Below are positions 36,088 to 44,994 of a DNA stretch of 64,000 nucleotides, one piece after another. Each line of letters begins with the position of its first letter. Within the stretch, counting starts at the first letter, position 1. The translations under genes were made by a program, and so were the position numbers. The DNA lies in contig NZ_RCCA01000001.1 of the NCBI RefSeq assembly GCF_003663845.1, positions 2,170,001-2,234,000 of the forward strand, written 5' to 3'. The notes below the pieces were generated by a model. The model was not told the origin of the DNA, did not search any database, and worked only from the letters and a program-made list of their open reading frames with translations. This DNA is from Chryseobacterium sp. 7 (GTDB taxonomy: Bacteria > Bacteroidota > Bacteroidia > Flavobacteriales > Weeksellaceae).

Positions 36088-36702
36088 ATGAAATTATTTA
36101 TAACAGGAATAGGAACCGAAATAGGAAAAACAGTCTGTTCAGCCGTTTTGGTTCAGCATTTTAAAACAGAATACTGGAAACCCATACAGTCCGGAGATCT
36201 TCACTATACAGATAGTCATAAGATTGAAGCATGGACAGATACCGAATTTTGCCATCCGGAAACTTACCGTTTACAGCTGGCAGCATCACCACATCAGTCT
36301 GCAAGAGAAGAAAATATTACCATTAATCTGAATGATTTTCAACTTCCAAAAACAGCAGGTCCATTAATTGTTGAAGGAGCTGGAGGACTTATGGTACCCA
36401 TATCAGACACTACATTCATGATAGATCTGATTGAAGAATTAAACCTTCCTACAGCACTGGTAGTCAGAAATTATTTAGGATGCATTAATCACAGCTTGCT
36501 GTCAATCATCGCATTACGACAGAGAGAAATTCAGCTGGAATATTTAATTCTTAACGGAGATTTCCCTGAAGATACAGAAAGAGTGATCTGCAGTTTTATT
36601 GAAAAAGAAACAAAAATTATAAAGATTCCCGAAATCAGCAATACGAATAAGGAATCTATACAAAATGCTGCAAAGCAATTAACAATAACAAAAATAGGAT
36701 AA
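36088..36702 (+). CDS. bioD: Dethiobiotin synthase
   Basis: A 204-residue P-loop enzyme that closes the ureido ring of DAPA with CO2 and ATP. Visible motifs: [15 protein letters not shown] (variant of the Walker A GTDTxVGKT), KPIQSG and [11 protein letters not shown]. Length is near that of the family (about 220). It lies 52 bases after bioF and overlaps bioB by one base (TAATG). Confidence 0.94.
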   Translation: MKLFITGIGTEIGKTVCSAVLVQHFKTEYWKPIQSGDLHYTDSHKIEAWTDTEFCHPETYRLQLAASPHQSAREENITINLNDFQLPKTAGPLIVEGAGGLMVPISDTTFMIDLIEELNLPTALVVRNYLGCINHSLLSIIALRQREIQLEYLILNGDFPEDTERVICSFIEKETKIIKIPEISNTNKESIQNAAKQLTITKIG

Positions 36703-37685
36703 TGGATACAAAAACAACATTGAGAAACAACTGGACAAAAGAAGAAATTGAGGAAATTTATCACCTTCCTCTGATGGAACTGATTTATAAAGCAGCAACC
36801 GTGCACCGTGAATGGCATGATCCTTCTGAAGTACAGATTTCAACACTATTATCTATCAAAACAGGTGGATGTCCTGAAGACTGTTCATATTGCGGACAGG
36901 CAGCCCGTTATCACACGAATATCAAAGTACAGGCTTTATTACCTACAGAAACAGTAATTGCTCACGCTCAAAAAGCGAAAGACTCGGGATCTTCAAGGTT
37001 CTGTATGGCTGCGGCATGGCGTGAAGTTCGTAATAACCGTGATTTTGACAGGGTTATTGATATGGTAAAAGGAGTAAATGATCTTGGTCTGGAAGTGTGC
37101 TGTACACTGGGAATGCTTACAGAAGAACAGGCCGTAAGACTTCAGGAAGCAGGATTATACGCGTACAATCACAACCTTGACACTTCTGAGCAGTATTATG
37201 AAGAGATCATCTCTACCAGAACCTTTGACAACAGAATCAATACAATCAATAATGTAAGAAAAGCAGGAATCACAGTGTGTTCAGGAGGAATTATCGGACT
37301 TGGAGAAACCCATAGAGACAGAATTTCAATGCTTTTAACTTTAGCAACTATGCCAAAACATCCGGAATCCGTTCCTATCAATGCTTTAGCCAGAGTAGCA
37401 GGTACGCCGTTAGCAGATAACGAAAAAGTAGACACTTGGGAAATGGTAAGAATGATTGCTACCGCAAGAATCGTAATGCCTTCTTCTATGGTAAGATTAA
37501 GTGCAGGACGTATAGAAATGTCCGAAACAGAGCAGGCATGGTGCTTTATGGCAGGAGCTAACTCCATTTTTACAGGAGAAAGAGAAACGTTATTGGTAAC
37601 ACCTAACCCTGGAGTTTCTGAAGATATGCAGATGCTGGAGACGTTAGGGCTGAAACCTATGATGAAAAAAGAAACATGCTGTTAG
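36702..37685 (+). CDS. bioB: Biotin synthase
   Basis: A 327-residue radical-SAM enzyme that inserts sulfur into dethiobiotin. The CxxxCxxC motif is Cys57, Cys61, Cys64 ([12 protein letters not shown]); the [2Fe-2S] ligands are represented by the cysteines in [16 protein letters not shown] and ITVCSGG, and the arginine in [10 protein letters not shown]. Complete by length and motifs. The stop is followed at once by an AT-rich repeat copy. Confidence 0.96.
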   Translation: MDTKTTLRNNWTKEEIEEIYHLPLMELIYKAATVHREWHDPSEVQISTLLSIKTGGCPEDCSYCGQAARYHTNIKVQALLPTETVIAHAQKAKDSGSSRFCMAAAWREVRNNRDFDRVIDMVKGVNDLGLEVCCTLGMLTEEQAVRLQEAGLYAYNHNLDTSEQYYEEIISTRTFDNRINTINNVRKAGITVCSGGIIGLGETHRDRISMLLTLATMPKHPESVPINALARVAGTPLADNEKVDTWEMVRMIATARIVMPSSMVRLSAGRIEMSETEQAWCFMAGANSIFTGERETLLVTPNPGVSEDMQMLETLGLKPMMKKETCC

Positions 37686-37686
37686 G

Positions 37687-37704
37687 TAATTATGAATTAT
37701 AAAT
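37687..37704. repeat. Solo copy of the S23-element terminus
   Basis: An 18-base stretch beginning one base after the bioB stop is identical to the inverted terminus of the element at 57511-57923 (its right end read leftward, from 57921). Similar AT-rich sequence continues to about 37720. Confidence 0.5.
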
Positions 37705-37791
37705 GATAAATGATGAGTGATGAGCTGGATTGCTGGTGTTATAGCACTTATTATAAAATTTGTTTTTGAATTTTTATAAACTGCTCTACAA

Positions 37792-38003
37792 GTTGGAAAA
37801 CGCAAAGACGCAAATATTTTTAAGTTTTAAGTTGCAAAGATTTTATCTCCGATAAAATTGATTACGTACAAATGATACAGACCAGTCACTCAATATGCGT
37901 TTCACTTGCTGAAAATCTCACATTGAGCTAAGTCGAAATGTTTTTGCGTCCTTAAAATAATAGCAATCGATGAAAAATTTTGTGCTTTTGCGATTAATCC
38001 AAC
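37792..38003. repeat. Fold-back repeat element, family 1, copy B
   Basis: A 212-bp non-coding element between bioB and bioA. The ends are GTTGGAAAACGCAAAGACGC at 37792 and its imperfect inverse ending at 38003 (GTTGGATTAATCGCAAAAGC read leftward). Inside are ATTTTATCtccGATAAAAT (about 37844-37861) and a 38-base block at 37905-37942 that recurs exactly, inverted, at 53348-53385. It splits the biotin operon. Confidence 0.72.
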
Positions 38004-38078
38004 ATTCAACATAACATATTCAACTAAATTATTGTTAAATCCATCTCCATCACTCATTTCTATTCTTTACATCAATAT

Positions 38079-39371
38079 ATGAATACAATAAAAAAAGAAA
38101 CCAGCCTTCAAAAAAGAGATAGAGCCGTCAACTGGCATCCCTATACCCAGATGAAAACAGCCGATGATGCCATTCCTATTGTAAAAGGAAAAGGGATTTA
38201 TCTTTATGACAACGAAGGAAAACAATATCTGGATGTTGTTTCATCTTGGTGGGTAACGCTTCATGGGCATTCTCATCCTTATATTGCGCAACGTGTTTTT
38301 GAACAGTTAAATACACTGGAACAGGTTATTTTTGCCGGGTTTACGCATGAACCTGCGGTACAGCTTTCAGAAAATTTACTGAAACTTCTTCCGGCTGGCC
38401 AGGAAAAGGTATTTTATTCAGACAATGGTTCTACTGCAGTAGAAGTAGCCTTAAAAATGTGTATCCAGTACGCCTACAATAAGGACAAAAAGAAAACAAA
38501 GATTTTAGCTTTTAAAAATGCGTATCATGGGGATACCTTTGGAGCCATGTCTGTAAGCGGAAAGAGTTTCTGGACAAGACCCTTTGAAAGCATGCTGTTT
38601 GAAGTTGTTTTCATCGATACCCCCAACGCTGCGAACCTGGACAGTTTACATAAACAGATTAAAGAATTAGCCGATGAAGTAGCATGTTTTATTTATGAAC
38701 CGTTAGTTCAGGGAGCTGCCGGAATGCTGATGTATAAAGCGGAAGACCTTAGCCAGCTGATGAAATTCTGTAGAGAAGAAGGTGTTCTTATGATTCAGGA
38801 TGAAGTCTTTACAGGATTTGGAAGAACAGGAAAGCTTTTCGCAGCAGATTATCTTACGGAAAAACCGGACATTATGTGTTTTTCAAAAGGATTAACAGGA
38901 GGAACTATGCCCATGGGAATCACCACTTGTTCCAATGAAATTTACAATGCCTTTCTTTCCGATGACCGCCATAAAACCTTATTTCACGGACATTCGTTTA
39001 CGGCTAATCCATTAGCCTGTACTGCGGCTCTGGCCAGTATGGAAATACTCTTGACAAATGAAACTCAAATGAATATTAACCGCATCACTCATCAGCATTC
39101 TGAGTTTGTGAAAGCGCTTGCTTTGCATCCTCATGTAGAAAAGGTACGTCAGATCGGAACTATTTTAGCTTTCGATTTTAAAACCGGGAATGATACTTCT
39201 TATTTCAATGAAATAGGGAAGAAGCTTTACAATGAATTCTTGCAGAGAGGCATTATTATGAGGCCGTTGGGAAATGTAATCTATCTGGTTCCCCCGTATT
39301 GTATTACTTCAGAAGAACTGGATTTTGTCTATCAGAATATTATGGAAGTTCTGGATCAGTTTAAAGAATAA
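38079..39371 (+). CDS. bioA: Adenosylmethionine-8-amino-7-oxononanoate aminotransferase
   Basis: A 430-residue class III aminotransferase that turns KAPA into DAPA using SAM as amino donor. WHPYTQMK near the N-terminus is the BioA hallmark; SWWVTLHGHSHPYI, DNGSTAVEVALK, QDEVFTGFGRTG and the PLP lysine in CFSKGLTGGTMP follow. Same strand as bioB but 393 bases away, with a repeat element between, so it may have its own transcript. A strong terminator follows. Confidence 0.95.
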   Translation: MNTIKKETSLQKRDRAVNWHPYTQMKTADDAIPIVKGKGIYLYDNEGKQYLDVVSSWWVTLHGHSHPYIAQRVFEQLNTLEQVIFAGFTHEPAVQLSENLLKLLPAGQEKVFYSDNGSTAVEVALKMCIQYAYNKDKKKTKILAFKNAYHGDTFGAMSVSGKSFWTRPFESMLFEVVFIDTPNAANLDSLHKQIKELADEVACFIYEPLVQGAAGMLMYKAEDLSQLMKFCREEGVLMIQDEVFTGFGRTGKLFAADYLTEKPDIMCFSKGLTGGTMPMGITTCSNEIYNAFLSDDRHKTLFHGHSFTANPLACTAALASMEILLTNETQMNINRITHQHSEFVKALALHPHVEKVRQIGTILAFDFKTGNDTSYFNEIGKKLYNEFLQRGIIMRPLGNVIYLVPPYCITSEELDFVYQNIMEVLDQFKE

Positions 39372-39416
39372 GCTGATTCTCTTCAGATTATAATTATATT
39401 TAATTTTTTTAATACA

Positions 39417-39449
39417 CCTTATAGGTTTTTGTAAACCTATAAGGTTTTA
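39417..39449 (+). terminator. Rho-independent terminator
   Basis: Perfect stem CCTTATAGGTTT / AAACCTATAAGG with a 4-base loop, followed by TTTTAT; ends the bioA transcript. Confidence 0.85.
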
Positions 39450-39492
39450 TGTATCATTTTTTAAACAATCACTTCTCCTTTTGCAGGTTTCT

Positions 39493-40047
39493 TTAAAGCT
39501 CCTGTTCTGCTTTCTTCAAAAGGCCAATCAGATCTTTCAATTCATCTTTATTGAATTCCAGTAAGTTCTGATTAAAATAATGGGACGGAATTTTTATATA
39601 ATTAACCCATGAAGAAAGCTTTTCACGATAAACACTTCCGAATTCAATATTACTCATCGTAACAAACTTGTACTTTGTTTCCTGACTCACTTTTTCATTT
39701 TCTTTCTGCTCCACAGTCTGAAGAGACTGAATCAGTTTTCCCAGTTCATTTTTATCAACGGTAAGTGTTTTTTTGGAGATTTCATCAAACGTTTCGTATT
39801 CATACATGATTCCCAGAAGAGACTCTGATGAATTGTCAGAAACATCTTTCGTCACAATTTTCTGAATATTCAGGTTTTTAAATTTGCCCAGATTACTGAC
39901 TTTTTTCTCAATCAATGTCCCTTTTCTTGAATTAACGGCTAGTCCGCGGGAGGTTGGTATAGATCTTTGGATAGTAGGTGGTGGTGCTGTTTGAGCAGTT
40001 GCCCATGTACCTAATACACAGGATATCAAAATAATGATTCTTTTCAT
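39493..40047 (-). CDS. Secreted hypothetical protein
   Basis: A 184-residue protein with a signal peptide (MKRIIILISCVLGTWATAQ, mature TAPPP). The mature part starts with a proline-rich stretch and then alternates beta and helical segments; two similar units can be seen (FDEISKKTLTVDKNELGKLI and FNQNLLEFNKDELKDLIGLL), suggesting an internal duplication. I do not recognise a family. It is the downstream neighbour of an HxlR gene on the same strand (81 bases away). Probably periplasmic. Confidence 0.7.
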   Translation of the reverse strand: MKRIIILISCVLGTWATAQTAPPPTIQRSIPTSRGLAVNSRKGTLIEKKVSNLGKFKNLNIQKIVTKDVSDNSSESLLGIMYEYETFDEISKKTLTVDKNELGKLIQSLQTVEQKENEKVSQETKYKFVTMSNIEFGSVYREKLSSWVNYIKIPSHYFNQNLLEFNKDELKDLIGLLKKAEQEL

Positions 40048-40128
40048 TTGTAAAAATTGTTATTAGTTTTTATACACTTAAAATTATACTGTAATATTCG
40101 ACAATATATAAAATATTAATCAAATCTT

Positions 40129-40443
40129 TTACCCCAGCTCATTTCCCCAGGAATGCAATTGAAAAAGGATAGGACCTAATTTTTTTCCTTGTTCCGTCAA
40201 CTTATAATATACCTCTGGCGGGAAATTGTAAACCTCGATTCTTTCAATAATGAGATCTTCCTCCAGCTGTTTCAGCTGTTCTGCAAGTACTTTCTTGGAC
40301 ACCCTGGGCATATTTCTCCAAAGTTCCACAAAACGGACCTGATCTTCTTCAAAAAGATTATGCAGGATCAGCGGTTTCCATTTTCCCGCAATGATATTCA
40401 GGCTTCGTCTTAATCCACAGTTTTTAAATTCTTCAAAATTCAT
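40129..40443 (-). CDS. HxlR family transcriptional regulator
   Basis: A 104-residue winged-HTH protein, short even for the family. The typical cysteine before the HTH (NCGLRRSLNIIAGKWKPLIL), the recognition region PRVSKKVLAEQLKQLEEDL and the wing FPPEVYYKLTEQG are present. It is divergent from the MBL hydrolase at 40536, with a 92-bp gap holding GGTTACC and GGTTTCC 11 bases apart (read leftward), a possible operator. HxlR-MBL pairs are common, so the hydrolase is the likely target. Confidence 0.9.
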   Translation of the reverse strand: MNFEEFKNCGLRRSLNIIAGKWKPLILHNLFEEDQVRFVELWRNMPRVSKKVLAEQLKQLEEDLIIERIEVYNFPPEVYYKLTEQGKKLGPILFQLHSWGNELG

Positions 40444-40535
40444 ATATCACCTAAGTATTTATGGGAAACCTTTTGGTAACCTTCGATTGTTTGACCTTCG
40501 TTAGTCAATAAATTTGTTCAACAAAAATACTCAAA

Positions 40536-41303
40536 ATGAAATTACAATTATGGCGCAATGCAACATTGCTACTGAATATTGACGGAATTTCCATACTGGT
40601 AGATCCGATGCTCGGAGAAAAAGGGTCTATGGGAAAAATGCCTATGACAGAAAGTGAATTACTGAATCCTCTTGTTGATCTGCCTTTCAGTAGAGAAGAA
40701 TTAAAGAAAAAATTAGAAGGAATAGATGCTGTCGCGGTAACCCATCTTCATCCGGATCATTGGGATGCTGACGCAGTAGAACTTCTCGATAAAAATATTC
40801 CGGTTATCTGTTCAGAGGTTATTGCTGATCATATTGCAGAACAGGGATTTACGAATATTTTAATTGTAAATGACCATCTTCAATGGAAAAATATTGAAAT
40901 TTCTACCACCAAAGGCCAGCACGGTACCGGAGAAATTGGAGAAAAAATGGGAATAGTAAACGGTTTCGTTTTTAAAAAAGAAGATAAATCAGTTTACATC
41001 GCAGGAGATACCATTTGGTATGATGAAATTGCACAGGAACTCAACAAACATCAGCCACAGCACATTATTGTAGCTGGAGGAGCTGCTACTTTTTCCGTAG
41101 GAGATCCTATTATTATGACCAGCGAGAACATTAAAAAAGTCTGTGAATACGCTCCGGAATCCACTGTTTGGGTAACCCATTTGGAAGCCGTAAGCCATTG
41201 CAGGGAAGACCGGAAATTTATTCAGGATAAGATCAGAGAAAGCGGTCTGGAAAACAGATGTTTTATTCTTGATGACGGGCAGGAAGTTGAGCTTCATTTT
41301 TAA
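40536..41303 (+). CDS. MBL-fold metallo-hydrolase, UlaG-like
   Basis: A 255-residue metallo-beta-lactamase-fold protein. Signature: THLHPDHWDAD (zinc ligands), STTKGQHGTGEIGEKMG, YIAGDTIWYDE and the late histidine in VWVTHLEAVSHC. It belongs with the UlaG/YtnP-like L-ascorbate-6-phosphate lactonase relatives; the natural substrate in such HxlR-linked genes is unknown. It shares a terminator with the convergent MFS gene. Confidence 0.85.
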   Translation: MKLQLWRNATLLLNIDGISILVDPMLGEKGSMGKMPMTESELLNPLVDLPFSREELKKKLEGIDAVAVTHLHPDHWDADAVELLDKNIPVICSEVIADHIAEQGFTNILIVNDHLQWKNIEISTTKGQHGTGEIGEKMGIVNGFVFKKEDKSVYIAGDTIWYDEIAQELNKHQPQHIIVAGGAATFSVGDPIIMTSENIKKVCEYAPESTVWVTHLEAVSHCREDRKFIQDKIRESGLENRCFILDDGQEVELHF

Positions 41304-41335
41304 TATTGAAGACAGAAAGTAATAATATAATTATA

Positions 41336-41366
41336 AAGGATAGAGCTTAAGCCTATCCTTTATTGT
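41336..41366. terminator. Bidirectional terminator
   Basis: AAAGGATAG / CTATCCTTT stem around 41336-41361, with T-rich sequence on the right and AT-rich sequence on the left; placed between the convergent MBL and MFS genes. Confidence 0.7.
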
Positions 41367-41384
41367 TTTTTATAAACACTCAGT

Positions 41385-42590
41385 TTAATCTTCCACATAC
41401 TTATTTCTCGCTGCTTTCAACCCAAAATACAGCATTAGTAATACTGCAAAACTTAACAGATAGAAAGAGCTGTTCCAGGAAATATCCCAATCATGCAGCT
41501 TGCCAAACAGCGGAGGCCCGAATGCAGCAATCAAGTATCCTACAGACTGAGCCATTCCCGATATCTTAACTGCATTAATGCTGCTTTTCGTCCTCGTAGA
41601 AAAGAACAGAATCGAAAGACTGAAAGACAATCCGTTAGAAATCCCTATAATCACAGCATTCACATAGATCCACTGAGACTTCAGAAATACAAACATCATT
41701 GTACTTCCGAACATCAGAGCACATATAAAGAGGATCATAAGCCTCTGATCTTTCATTTTACTGGCAATAATCGGGCAGCAGAATGTTACAGGAATCATGG
41801 TAATCTGAATCACAAAAAACACCCATCCGGAACTTTCTCCCTGCATATGATAATCGGCAAGAAACGAAGGAAGCCACGCTACCAGACAGTAGTAAAATAA
41901 TGACTGTAGTCCCATAAAAATACTGATATTCCATGCCTGTGCAGATTTGAACATATTAAAATCCGAAGTGCTGAGTGCCATTTTAGATGAGTTTGGATTT
42001 CTTTTATTAAAGATGAATTCCAGTGACAACACCAGAAAACCCAATGCCGCAATCACCAGCCAGATTCCAAGAGAACCTTTCCAGCCAAAACCCGTCAATT
42101 CTCCAATTTTCACACTGAATCCGGAAGCTAAAGCAGCTGTAAGATTCATAGATACAGCAAAAATACCTGTCATGAGAGCAATCTGTTTAGGGAAATTATT
42201 CTTCACATATCCCGGAGTAACCACGTTCCCGATGCATATTCCTAAACCAATAAATATTGATCCTAAAAACAAAAGCCAGAGCGATCCGGTAATTCGCAGA
42301 AACAATCCGAAGCTTAAAATAATCAGGGAATACATCAGAAGCTTACTGATCCCCAGTTTATTAGAAAACCGACTGACTAAAACTGAACAGGCTGCAAACA
42401 TAAACAGTGGAATAGAAGTAAGCAGACTTACCTGAAAATTATCCAGTTTCAAAGCATCTCTTACTTCTCCCAATACAGGAGCCACTGCCACAATGGGCGA
42501 ACGCAGGTTGCTGGAAATTAATATAACTACCAGAACATTAATGAGTAATAAAACATACGAAGCATTCTTTTTTACTTCATTCTTCATCAT
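41385..42590 (-). CDS. MFS transporter, CynX/NimT family
   Basis: A 401-residue membrane protein with about 12 helices. The N-terminal helix (VLVVILISSNLRSPIVAVAPVL) contains the NLR-P motif typical of the CynX/NimT cyanate and nitroimidazole transporter branch. It is divergent from an AraC-type regulator 71 bases away, a common pairing for drug exporters. Start could also be the second Met. Substrate unknown. Confidence 0.85.
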   Translation of the reverse strand: MMKNEVKKNASYVLLLINVLVVILISSNLRSPIVAVAPVLGEVRDALKLDNFQVSLLTSIPLFMFAACSVLVSRFSNKLGISKLLMYSLIILSFGLFLRITGSLWLLFLGSIFIGLGICIGNVVTPGYVKNNFPKQIALMTGIFAVSMNLTAALASGFSVKIGELTGFGWKGSLGIWLVIAALGFLVLSLEFIFNKRNPNSSKMALSTSDFNMFKSAQAWNISIFMGLQSLFYYCLVAWLPSFLADYHMQGESSGWVFFVIQITMIPVTFCCPIIASKMKDQRLMILFICALMFGSTMMFVFLKSQWIYVNAVIIGISNGLSFSLSILFFSTRTKSSINAVKISGMAQSVGYLIAAFGPPLFGKLHDWDISWNSSFYLLSFAVLLMLYFGLKAARNKYVED

Positions 42591-42600
42591 AATAAAAACT

Positions 42601-42628
42601 TTTGTACAAAAATAATATAGTAATTTTG
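42601..42628 (+). promoter_or_regulatory. Candidate promoter of the AraC gene
   Basis: TTTG (42601-42604), 16 bases, TAATTTTG (42621-42628); the spacer is short by about two bases. A leftward TATTTTTG (42614-42607) for the MFS gene overlaps it, so both promoters share the 71-bp gap. Confidence 0.4.
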
Positions 42629-42661
42629 TTTAATTTTGCCAAAGTTTTAACCTGAAACGAC

Positions 42662-43441
42662 ATGAACGCCAACGACGGTATTATAATAGACGATCTGAAG
42701 AAACCCTATTTTGTATGGTTTGAAGAAAACTGGGTTCATGATGACGTTCTTCATCATCACCAAAAAGGGCAGCTGGTATACGTAGAAAGCGGGTTCCAGT
42801 ATATCACCATTGAAGAAAAAATATACCTTCTTCCGCAGAACCATGCGGTATGGATTCCTCCTAATGCTGTTCACAAAACCAATTCTCACTCAGAAAAGAT
42901 CAAACTGATGATCATGTTTGCAGAGATTAGTACAAAAGTTCCATTTTATCAGAAAGTGAATGTATTTTCCGTTCCACCGGTTTTAAAAGAAATGATAAAA
43001 TATGCTGAAAAATGGTCTAAGCTGATGACATCAGACGACGATGAAAATGTATTTTTAAAAGCACTTTTCAATGAACTTCCGAGGTTTGTAGAGCATTCTC
43101 TTACCCTTCACATCAGTCTTCCTAAAGATCAGCGTCTTACCAAAGTCATGAAGTATCTTCACACCCATTATCAGCATGACATTAAGATGGAAGATCTCAG
43201 TGATACAGCACTCTTATCTTTCCGTACTCTGGAACGTATTTTCAAAAAAGAAACCGGGCTTACTTTAAGCAAATACCAGCAGATGCTTCGCATTATTAAA
43301 AGTCTGGAGTTTTTAAGCTCAGGTGATCTCACTATTTCTGAAACCGCATACAAAGTAGGATATAAAAGTGTGCAGGCCTATACAAGAAGTTTTTTTTCTG
43401 TGATGCAATTCCGGCCAACAGATTTTATTAAAACCATCTAA
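42662..43441 (+). CDS. AraC family regulator with N-terminal cupin
   Basis: A 259-residue regulator. Residues ~10-110 form a cupin sensor (HHHQKGQLVYVESGFQYITI, HAVWIPPNAVHKTNS) with histidines able to bind metal; residues ~155-259 hold the paired AraC HTH motifs (LSDTALLSFRTLERIFKKET and AYKVGYKSVQAYTRSFFSVM). It is divergent from the CynX-like MFS transporter and is probably its regulator. Confidence 0.9.
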   Translation: MNANDGIIIDDLKKPYFVWFEENWVHDDVLHHHQKGQLVYVESGFQYITIEEKIYLLPQNHAVWIPPNAVHKTNSHSEKIKLMIMFAEISTKVPFYQKVNVFSVPPVLKEMIKYAEKWSKLMTSDDDENVFLKALFNELPRFVEHSLTLHISLPKDQRLTKVMKYLHTHYQHDIKMEDLSDTALLSFRTLERIFKKETGLTLSKYQQMLRIIKSLEFLSSGDLTISETAYKVGYKSVQAYTRSFFSVMQFRPTDFIKTI

Positions 43442-44025
43442 AAGCCCTTCAAAGTACCTGCAAGAGGGGTGGAAATATAACAAAAAAGGGATTTATTAAC
43501 CTGTTAAAACTTCCTGTATTCCTTTGTAGAAAAGCGATTGGCTCATTTGAAAAACAGAATATTTCACATTTAAGATAATTTTTCACTTCAATAGCCTATA
43601 TTCAATTATGAGATTATTAGAAATAAAAAGGTCCCCACGAATGGAGACCTTAAAAAAACACAAATGATGAAAAAAAATTATTTCGATTCACAAATATAAG
43701 CAAAAATCCCGTTATACAAGACACTATAAGTTCAATTTTTTTAAAAATTGTTTATTTTAAGTAAAAATAAATATTCACTAAATGATTTTAATTTTTTTTA
43801 GGATTCCGGAATTCTTTACACAAAAAGATTGGCTAACAAAGATAATTCGCCACCTGATGAATTGTGAACGGTTTTTTAACTCAAAATAAAGAATAGCTAA
43901 AAGTGAATTATTCCCTAAACAAAGCTGTTTGATTATAGTTTTCAAACATTTGTTTAACTATTTTGTGACGCCAATCATAAAAATGTGTACGGTTTTTGTA
44001 GTAGTTTCCCAAAACATATAATTGC
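43442..44025. other. 584-bp gap with two tiny overlapping ORFs and a hairpin
   Basis: No ordinary gene. At 43608-43667 a 19-codon ORF (MRLLEIKRSPRMETLKKHK) contains a stable hairpin, AGGTCCCCA / TGGAGACCT (about 43629-43651, one mismatch). Its stop overlaps a second ORF as ATGA (43664-43699, MMKKNYFDSQI). The rest is AT-rich with no clear promoter. The tiny ORFs are unproven. Confidence 0.35.
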
Positions 44026-44634
44026 ATGAGTCCAAAAACATTCAAGGGAGTTCCTACACAAAAATTCGGTGGTTTCCATGATACGGAAAGCAGGATACTA
44101 TTTAAGCAGGACTTGATTCCGTTGAAGTTTGAAATATTGAAAGAAAAATTCTTATCAATTAATAAATGGGAAGATTATTGCGGAAAAGAATTTGCGTCAT
44201 TTAAACTCTATGACTTCAATGGTCATCCGGCAGATCGTGAACCTCAAAAAGGAGATTTTATCCGTATCGATATTCCGGGGCCGGGAGAGAAGGAAGCCAA
44301 AGGATATGATTGGGTAGAAATTACCGATTTCTGCTTCTATGAAGACAGCTTTTCCGAAAGTATATCCATGATCTGCAGGCCATCCAGAAATCCTCAGGAT
44401 AAAAAAAGTAAACATATTGCCCACTTTTACAGTTCTGCAGCCAGCTCTACCTTTATGATCTCCAGAAACCCAGCCCACTTGAAAGCTGCAGTATATGGCA
44501 GAAATGAAAGACCTAATTTCAATGCTAACTTCTTCGATATTATAAGAAATGTCACCATTGCTGCCGGAGGAATGGTGGGGACTGCTAAAATACAGTGGAA
44601 ATGTCTTACTGATGGTTTTTTAAATCTTGATTAA
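44026..44634 (+). CDS. Conserved hypothetical protein
   Basis: A 202-residue soluble protein without signal peptide or membrane helix. I do not recognise a domain. The segment FIRIDIPGPGEKEAKGYDWV, followed by ITDFCFYEDSFSESISMICRPS, looks like beta sheet; ASSTFMISRNPAHLKAAVYGRNERPN is also notable. The residue mix is that of an expressed protein and its base use matches neighbours. It stands alone, with no operon partner to suggest a job. Confidence 0.65.
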   Translation: MSPKTFKGVPTQKFGGFHDTESRILFKQDLIPLKFEILKEKFLSINKWEDYCGKEFASFKLYDFNGHPADREPQKGDFIRIDIPGPGEKEAKGYDWVEITDFCFYEDSFSESISMICRPSRNPQDKKSKHIAHFYSSAASSTFMISRNPAHLKAAVYGRNERPNFNANFFDIIRNVTIAAGGMVGTAKIQWKCLTDGFLNLD

Positions 44635-44650
44635 AACTGTTCTGCTTTTT

Positions 44651-44664
44651 TTGATCTAAGTCAA
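44651..44664. promoter_or_regulatory. FNR/CRP-like palindrome
   Basis: TTGATCTAAGTCAA matches the FNR-type box TTGAT-N4-ATCAA with one mismatch. It lies 56 bases before a small ORF that resembles a Crp-family HTH remnant. TTGTACC is repeated directly just downstream (about 44678-44698). Confidence 0.45.
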
Positions 44665-44719
44665 AATTTTTTATTTGTTGTACCGGGACCTTTGTACCCG
44701 AATATTTTAAACAAAATTT

Positions 44720-44848
44720 ATGAGTACAACATTAGAAAAAGGGCAGACGATTAATTTCTGCCATTTCCTGGATGAAAATCCTGTAGTGGTAAGAAGGCTT
44801 TCTAATAAAATGATGGCTTCATATCTTAATATTTCAAAGTCAGATTAA
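44720..44848 (+). pseudogene. Crp/Fnr-family HTH remnant
   Basis: A 42-codon ORF whose second half, ENPVVVRRLSNKMMASYLNI, closely resembles the HTH start of flavobacterial Crp-like regulators (compare NPEMIKRVPHNLIASYLGM in the protein at 4958). The sensor barrel is missing and the ORF stops just where the recognition helix should continue (SKSD, then TAA). Either a decayed gene or a small peptide; I favour a remnant. An FNR-like box precedes it. Confidence 0.45.
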
Positions 44849-44994
44849 AATCTAGGCTTTGATTTTTGTTTGATGAAACTAACATTATTACGAAGAGTTA
44901 TTATTTATTTAAACTGCTTTTAAACTGGCTAAAATTCTCAAAAAATTAATATCAGAGCCTTCTTAAGAAAAATTTAAGCCTTATATTTGCATCC

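Noticed and set aside
41947..42435. 162-codon forward ORF inside the CynX-like gene region
   Set aside because: Antisense to a clear MFS gene; low-complexity composition and no homologous features.
43629..43651. AGGTCCCCA/TGGAGACCT hairpin as a terminator
   Set aside because: No T run follows on the forward strand. On the reverse strand a T run exists, but no leftward gene precedes it.
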